DNA from: Desulfoprunum sp. | GTDB taxonomy: Bacteria > Desulfobacterota > Desulfobulbia > Desulfobulbales > Desulfocapsaceae | NCBI GenBank assembly: GCA_030696435.1 | Contig: JAUYSF010000302.1 | Location: 1 to 9,856 of the forward strand | Reading direction: 5' to 3' | Length of the DNA stretch: 9,856 nt | Part shown: piece by piece, positions 6,388 to 9,856 of the stretch | How the letters are laid out: each line of letters starts with the position of its first letter | How positions within the stretch are numbered: the first letter of the stretch is position 1 | Translations under genes and position numbers: made by a program | Notes under the pieces: model-generated | What the model was told of the DNA's origin: nothing | The model's input: the letters and a program-made list of their open reading frames with translations, nothing else | The model's database searches: none

Positions 6388-7878
6388 ATGACTGAAACAC
6401 GTTTACGTTTCCCCCCGAGCCCCACCGGCTATCTCCATATCGGCGGGGCGCGCACAGCCCTCTATAACTGGCTCTATGCCAAAAAGACCGGCGGCAAACT
6501 GATTTTGCGTATCGAAGACACCGACACCGAACGTTCCACCGACGAATCCATCCAAGGCATCCTGGAGGGTCTCCAATGGCTCGGTATCACCTACGACGAA
6601 GGCCCGTATTTCCAGACGGATTTCACCGCTGAGCACGTCGCTGCTGCACAAAGACTCCTGGCCGAAGGTCAGGCCTATAAGTGTTTTTGTACGAAAGAAC
6701 GGCTCGACGCCAAACGAGAGGCCGCCCTCGCCGCCAAACAAAATCTCGGCTACGATCGAACCTGCCGCAACCTCACCCCGGAGCAGGTGGCGGAGAAGGA
6801 GGCGGCAGGCCTTCCCTTCATTATCCGTTTCAAGGTCCCGGACCGGGAAGGAATGCTCGGTTACGACGACAAGGTTCTCGGCAGAATCGAGTGTAATTAC
6901 AAGGAAGTTGATGATTTCGTCATCCTCCGCTCCAACGGTACGGCCCTGTACCTGCTCTGCAATGTCGTCGATGATATCCGGGATCGGATCAGCCATATCA
7001 TCCGCGGCCAGGACCATATGACCAATACGACGAGACAGGTCCTGCTTTACGAGGCCCTCAAAGCCCCCCTGCCGGTCTTCGCCCATATTCCGCTGACCTT
7101 GGACACGAAGAAATCAAAAATCTCCAAGCGCAGCCATGGTGAGATCGTCGCCGTGCATTTCTACCGCGATCACGGCTTTATCCCCTGGGCCTTCAATAAT
7201 TTTCTCGTCCTGCTCGGTTGGTCACCCGGGACTGACCAGGAGATATTCTCAAAGGAAGAACTCATCAAGGCCTTCACCCTGGAACGCATCAATAAATCGA
7301 GTTCGATCTTCAACTTTCGCAGGGATGACCCGAAGTTTTTTACCGATCCCAAGGCCATCTCCATCAATGAACAGTATCTGCGCAGCATGGACATCGCTGA
7401 ACTAGCCCCTATGGTCCAAAAAGAACTTGAGGCAGAAGGGCTCTGGGACGAGGCCTACACCGGCGACAGGCAGGATTGGTTCCTCCGGACTCTCGGTCTA
7501 ATCCGGGACCGTTTTCATACTCTCAAGGACTTCACCAGCCTCGGTAGGGCCTATTTCGCTGATGATTTCGGCATTGACGACAAGCCTCTGCAGAAAAACG
7601 TCCTGAAATACGAAGAACTCAAAAGCTGGCTACCAACCCTGGCCAACCGCTACGAACAGCTTGAATCTTTCGATCTGGCGGAGACCGAGAGGGTGCCCCG
7701 GGAACTCGCAGAAGAACTCGACATCAAACCGGGCATACTCATCAATGCCATGCGCACCCTAGTCACTGGACAGTTGGCAGGTCCCTCGATGTTTGACATC
7801 CTGGTCCTGCTCGGTAAAGAGAAAGTCGTGCAGCGCCTGCGCAGAGTTGATCGCCTCTTTGCCGCAGCATCCCGCTGA
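6388..7878 (+). CDS. gltX: Glutamate--tRNA ligase (GluRS)
   Basis: GluRS (EC 6.1.1.17), a class I synthetase, charges tRNA-Glu with glutamate in the cytoplasm. The 496-residue product is a normal bacterial length. The Rossmann catalytic domain starts with RFPPSPTGYLHIGG, its HIGH motif being HIGG at 17-20, followed by RIEDTD (41-46). Cys99, Cys101 and Cys126 sit where E. coli GluRS has its zinc cluster, but the fourth ligand position holds Asn. The KMSKS-type loop reads KSKISKR (242-248), and the C-terminal anticodon-binding helical domain follows from about residue 330. The segment IIRGQDHMTNTTRQ (204-217) has Gln where the usual motif is RGEDH. The start at 6388 is backed by AGGAG (6374-6378), 9 bases upstream. 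It is first in an operon with glnS, 30 bases away. Since GlnRS is also encoded, this is probably a discriminating GluRS, though sequence alone does not prove it. Confidence 0.97.
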   Translation: MTETRLRFPPSPTGYLHIGGARTALYNWLYAKKTGGKLILRIEDTDTERSTDESIQGILEGLQWLGITYDEGPYFQTDFTAEHVAAAQRLLAEGQAYKCFCTKERLDAKREAALAAKQNLGYDRTCRNLTPEQVAEKEAAGLPFIIRFKVPDREGMLGYDDKVLGRIECNYKEVDDFVILRSNGTALYLLCNVVDDIRDRISHIIRGQDHMTNTTRQVLLYEALKAPLPVFAHIPLTLDTKKSKISKRSHGEIVAVHFYRDHGFIPWAFNNFLVLLGWSPGTDQEIFSKEELIKAFTLERINKSSSIFNFRRDDPKFFTDPKAISINEQYLRSMDIAELAPMVQKELEAEGLWDEAYTGDRQDWFLRTLGLIRDRFHTLKDFTSLGRAYFADDFGIDDKPLQKNVLKYEELKSWLPTLANRYEQLESFDLAETERVPRELAEELDIKPGILINAMRTLVTGQLAGPSMFDILVLLGKEKVVQRLRRVDRLFAAASR

Positions 7879-7908
7879 TCCCATTCATATTCAGCCATCA
7901 TAACTCTT

Positions 7909-9597
7909 ATGGATACTACAGAAAAAATAGAAACAAAACCCGTCGACTTTATCCGACAGATTATCGCTGAAGATCTCAGGACAGGAAAGCATACGGGCAC
8001 TGTCACTCGCTTTCCTCCTGAACCTAATGGGTTTCTCCATATCGGCCATGCCAAATCGATCTGCCTCAACTTTGGTATCGCCATGGAAAACCATGGATTT
8101 TGTCACATGCGTTTTGACGACACTAATCCGAGCAAGGAAGAACTCGCCTATGTCGAATCGATCAAAAAGGATGTCAAGTGGTTAGGTTTTGATTGGCACG
8201 ACAAACTCTTCTACGCCTCCGATTATTTTCCCGCCCTCTACAACTACGCCATAGAACTCATCAAACTGGGCAAGGCCTATGTCTGCGAACTCTCGGCCGA
8301 GGCGATCCGGGAATACCGGGGCACCCTCACCGAACCCGGCAAGGAGAGCCCCTATCGCAACAGGACTATCGCAGAAAACCTCGATCTCTTTACACGTATG
8401 AAAAACGGCGAATTCGCCGAAGGAAGCCATGTCCTGCGGGCGAAAATCGACATGCAATCGCCCAATCTCAATATGCGCGATCCGGTCATCTACCGCATCC
8501 TCAAAGTGGCACATCACCGGACCGGAGACAGCTGGTGCATCTACCCAATGTATGACTATACCCATTGTCTTTCAGACGCCGTTGAGGGAATCACCCATTC
8601 TCTTTGCACCCTTGAATTTGAAGATCACCGGCCACTCTACGACTGGGTCCTCGACACCCTGAAGACACCCTGCCATCCCCAGCAGATCGAATTTGCCCGG
8701 CTCAACCTCACCTACACGGTCATGAGCAAGAGAAAAATGCTGCAGCTCGTGGAGGGCGGATATGTCGATGGTTGGGACGATCCCCGCATGCTGACCATCT
8801 CCGGTCTCAGGCGACGTGGCTATACCCCCGCCTCGCTCCGCAACTTCTGCGGAATAATCGGTCTCGGTAAAAAAGAGAGCTGGATCGATATGGGGGTCTT
8901 GGAAAACGCCGTCCGCGACGACCTGAATATCAGTGCGGCCAGGGTGATGTGCGTCCTCGACCCGGTCAAGATCATCATCGACAACTACCCCGAAGATCAG
9001 GTGGAAGAACTGGAGGCCATGAACCATCCGCAGAATCCTGACATGGGTAGCCGAAGAATCCCTTTCTCAAGAGAACTCTCGATCGAACGCTCCGATTTTA
9101 TGGAAAATCCCTGCCCTAAATTTCATCGTCTGGGACCGGGCCGCGAAGTTCGTCTGCGCTATGGCTATCTCGTCAAGTGCGTCTCGTACGTGAAAGATTC
9201 CGCTGGGTTGGTACAAGAGATCCATTGCACCTACGATCCGGCCACCCGAGGCGGCTCGACACCGGATGGCCGTAAGGTCAAAGGCACCATTCACTGGGTC
9301 AGCACTCATCAGGCCGTTTCCTGCCCGGTCAGGTTGTACGACAGGCTTTTCCTCACCGAGAACCCCGAGGCGGATAAGGACATCGATTTCAAAGCCCACC
9401 TCAACCCCGAATCCAGGGTCTGCCTCGATGAGGCCATGGCCGAACCATCACTGATGAGTCTTGCCCCAGGCACCCAGGTGCAATTCGAGCGACAGGGCTA
9501 TTTCAGCGTTGATCCCGTGGAATCGACCCCCGGCAAACCTGTATTCAACCGCATTGTCACCCTCCGGGATACCTGGATCAAGCAACAGCAAAGGTAA
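7909..9597 (+). CDS. glnS: Glutamine--tRNA ligase (GlnRS)
   Basis: GlnRS (EC 6.1.1.18) charges tRNA-Gln directly with glutamine. The 562-residue product aligns closely with the E. coli enzyme (554 residues) over its whole length. Key parts: [20 protein letters not shown] with HIGH at 44-47, [11 protein letters not shown] (68-78), the AKI-to-YRI region (178-196), [25 protein letters not shown] with the KMSKS-like loop at 272-276, and [19 protein letters not shown]. The C-terminal beta-barrel anticodon-binding region starts near 340, ending with [13 protein letters not shown]. The start at 7909 lies 30 bases after the gltX stop and has no recognisable Shine-Dalgarno, so translation may depend on coupling with gltX. 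GlnRS is scattered among bacteria and is thought to have entered them from eukaryotes; its presence suggests this organism need not use the GatCAB transamidation route for Gln-tRNA-Gln. Its substrate tRNA is encoded about 5 kb away. Confidence 0.98.
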   Translation: MDTTEKIETKPVDFIRQIIAEDLRTGKHTGTVTRFPPEPNGFLHIGHAKSICLNFGIAMENHGFCHMRFDDTNPSKEELAYVESIKKDVKWLGFDWHDKLFYASDYFPALYNYAIELIKLGKAYVCELSAEAIREYRGTLTEPGKESPYRNRTIAENLDLFTRMKNGEFAEGSHVLRAKIDMQSPNLNMRDPVIYRILKVAHHRTGDSWCIYPMYDYTHCLSDAVEGITHSLCTLEFEDHRPLYDWVLDTLKTPCHPQQIEFARLNLTYTVMSKRKMLQLVEGGYVDGWDDPRMLTISGLRRRGYTPASLRNFCGIIGLGKKESWIDMGVLENAVRDDLNISAARVMCVLDPVKIIIDNYPEDQVEELEAMNHPQNPDMGSRRIPFSRELSIERSDFMENPCPKFHRLGPGREVRLRYGYLVKCVSYVKDSAGLVQEIHCTYDPATRGGSTPDGRKVKGTIHWVSTHQAVSCPVRLYDRLFLTENPEADKDIDFKAHLNPESRVCLDEAMAEPSLMSLAPGTQVQFERQGYFSVDPVESTPGKPVFNRIVTLRDTWIKQQQR

Positions 9598-9617
9598 ACA
9601 GGGACGGACCAATATCT

Positions 9618-9665
9618 GAGTTGTATTGCGGCAGAGGGATAAAACCACCTGTCGCAATACAACTC
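9618..9665 (+). terminator. Long hairpin after glnS, terminator-like but without a U-tract
   Basis: GAGTTGTATTGCG (9618-9630) and CGCAATACAACTC (9653-9665) are perfect 13-base inverted repeats. The next four pairs (GCAG with CTGT, one G-U) extend the stem to 17 bp, and partial pairing continues into a loop. The repeat starts 20 bases after the glnS stop, the expected place for an operon terminator. The following bases (TTAGAGCCC) are not U-rich on either strand, so it may instead be a 3'-end stabiliser or a palindromic repeat element. Confidence 0.5.
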
Positions 9666-9780
9666 TTAGAGCCCACAACTACCTCACCCCTCATCCGAAA
9701 AAATCTATTTCCATTAAAGTCCCCCTTTTCATGTTTCTCCGTTTCTTTATCTTAGATACCCCTAATATATTTTCATACTA

Positions 9781-9809
9781 TTGATAAATCTATTGACTGT
9801 ATTTATTGT
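9781..9809 (+). promoter_or_regulatory. Possible promoter for the gene starting at 9849
   Basis: TTGATA (9781-9786), a 17-base spacer and TATTGT (9804-9809) give a moderate sigma70 match in AT-rich DNA about 40 bases before a well-placed Shine-Dalgarno. An overlapping alternative starts with TTGACT at 9793 but has a poor -10. Weak to moderate call. Confidence 0.35.
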
Positions 9810-9848
9810 TTGGAGTACCTAAAGAATGTTTTCAAGATGGAGGAAATC

Positions 9849-9856
9849 ATGTCGTT
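9849..9856 (+). CDS. Start of an unidentified rightward gene (first 8 bases only)
   Basis: GGAGG (9839-9843) followed after 5 bases by ATG TCG TT at the window edge looks like a genuine translation start. Only two full codons (Met-Ser) are visible, so nothing can be said of the product. It would lie 251 bases after glnS, probably as a separate transcription unit. Confidence 0.45.

Noticed and set aside
9618..9665. Integron attC site or IS end
   Set aside because: No attC core motif (GTTRRRY with its partner) flanks the repeat, there is no integrase or transposase frame nearby, and no flanking direct repeat was seen.
1..9856. CRISPR array, prophage, toxin-antitoxin or other defence genes
   Set aside because: No regularly spaced direct repeats and no such protein motifs were seen; the window is filled with identifiable housekeeping genes.

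Overview
The window is a compact housekeeping region of a Gram-negative bacterium, most likely a member of Desulfobacterota (the former Deltaproteobacteria, possibly near Desulfobulbales). This placement is inference. It rests on the gene order ispE, tRNA-Gln, prs, rplY, pth, carD, which I recall from other deltaproteobacteria, on the DUF1844 protein beside ispE, and on a bacterial GlnRS next to GluRS. No mobile element, CRISPR array, phage gene or obvious defence system was seen.

Left part (1-5863, all on the minus strand, so transcription runs from high to low coordinates). A good sigma70-like promoter at 5984-6012 precedes serA (phosphoglycerate dehydrogenase). Then come a small DUF1844 protein, ispE (isoprenoid synthesis), tRNA-Gln(UUG), prs (PRPP synthase) and rplY (ribosomal protein bL25, CTC type). 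A strong hairpin plus U-tract at 1085-1135 follows rplY, and the start codon of pth (peptidyl-tRNA hydrolase) follows the U-tract directly. After about 300 non-coding bases the 5' end of a CarD-family RNA polymerase-binding regulator runs off the left edge. The whole tRNA-Gln gene lies inside the 3' end of the ispE reading frame.

Middle (5864-6387). This 524-base divergent intergenic region holds two promoter-like sites pointing outwards, for serA and for gltX, and stem-loops in both leaders.

Right part (6388-9856, plus strand). gltX (GluRS) and glnS (GlnRS) form an apparent two-gene operon. A perfect 13-bp inverted repeat follows glnS, then AT-rich DNA with a possible promoter, a good Shine-Dalgarno and the first 8 bases of a further rightward gene.

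Functionally most genes serve translation and its precursors: tRNA charging (gltX, glnS), the tRNA-Gln substrate itself, recycling of stalled peptidyl-tRNA (pth), the 5S rRNA-binding protein (rplY), and the nucleotide, serine and isoprenoid precursors (prs, serA, ispE). I found no evidence for a novel system. The points most worth a second look are the tRNA nested in ispE, the terminator abutting pth, and the structured leaders and trailer.
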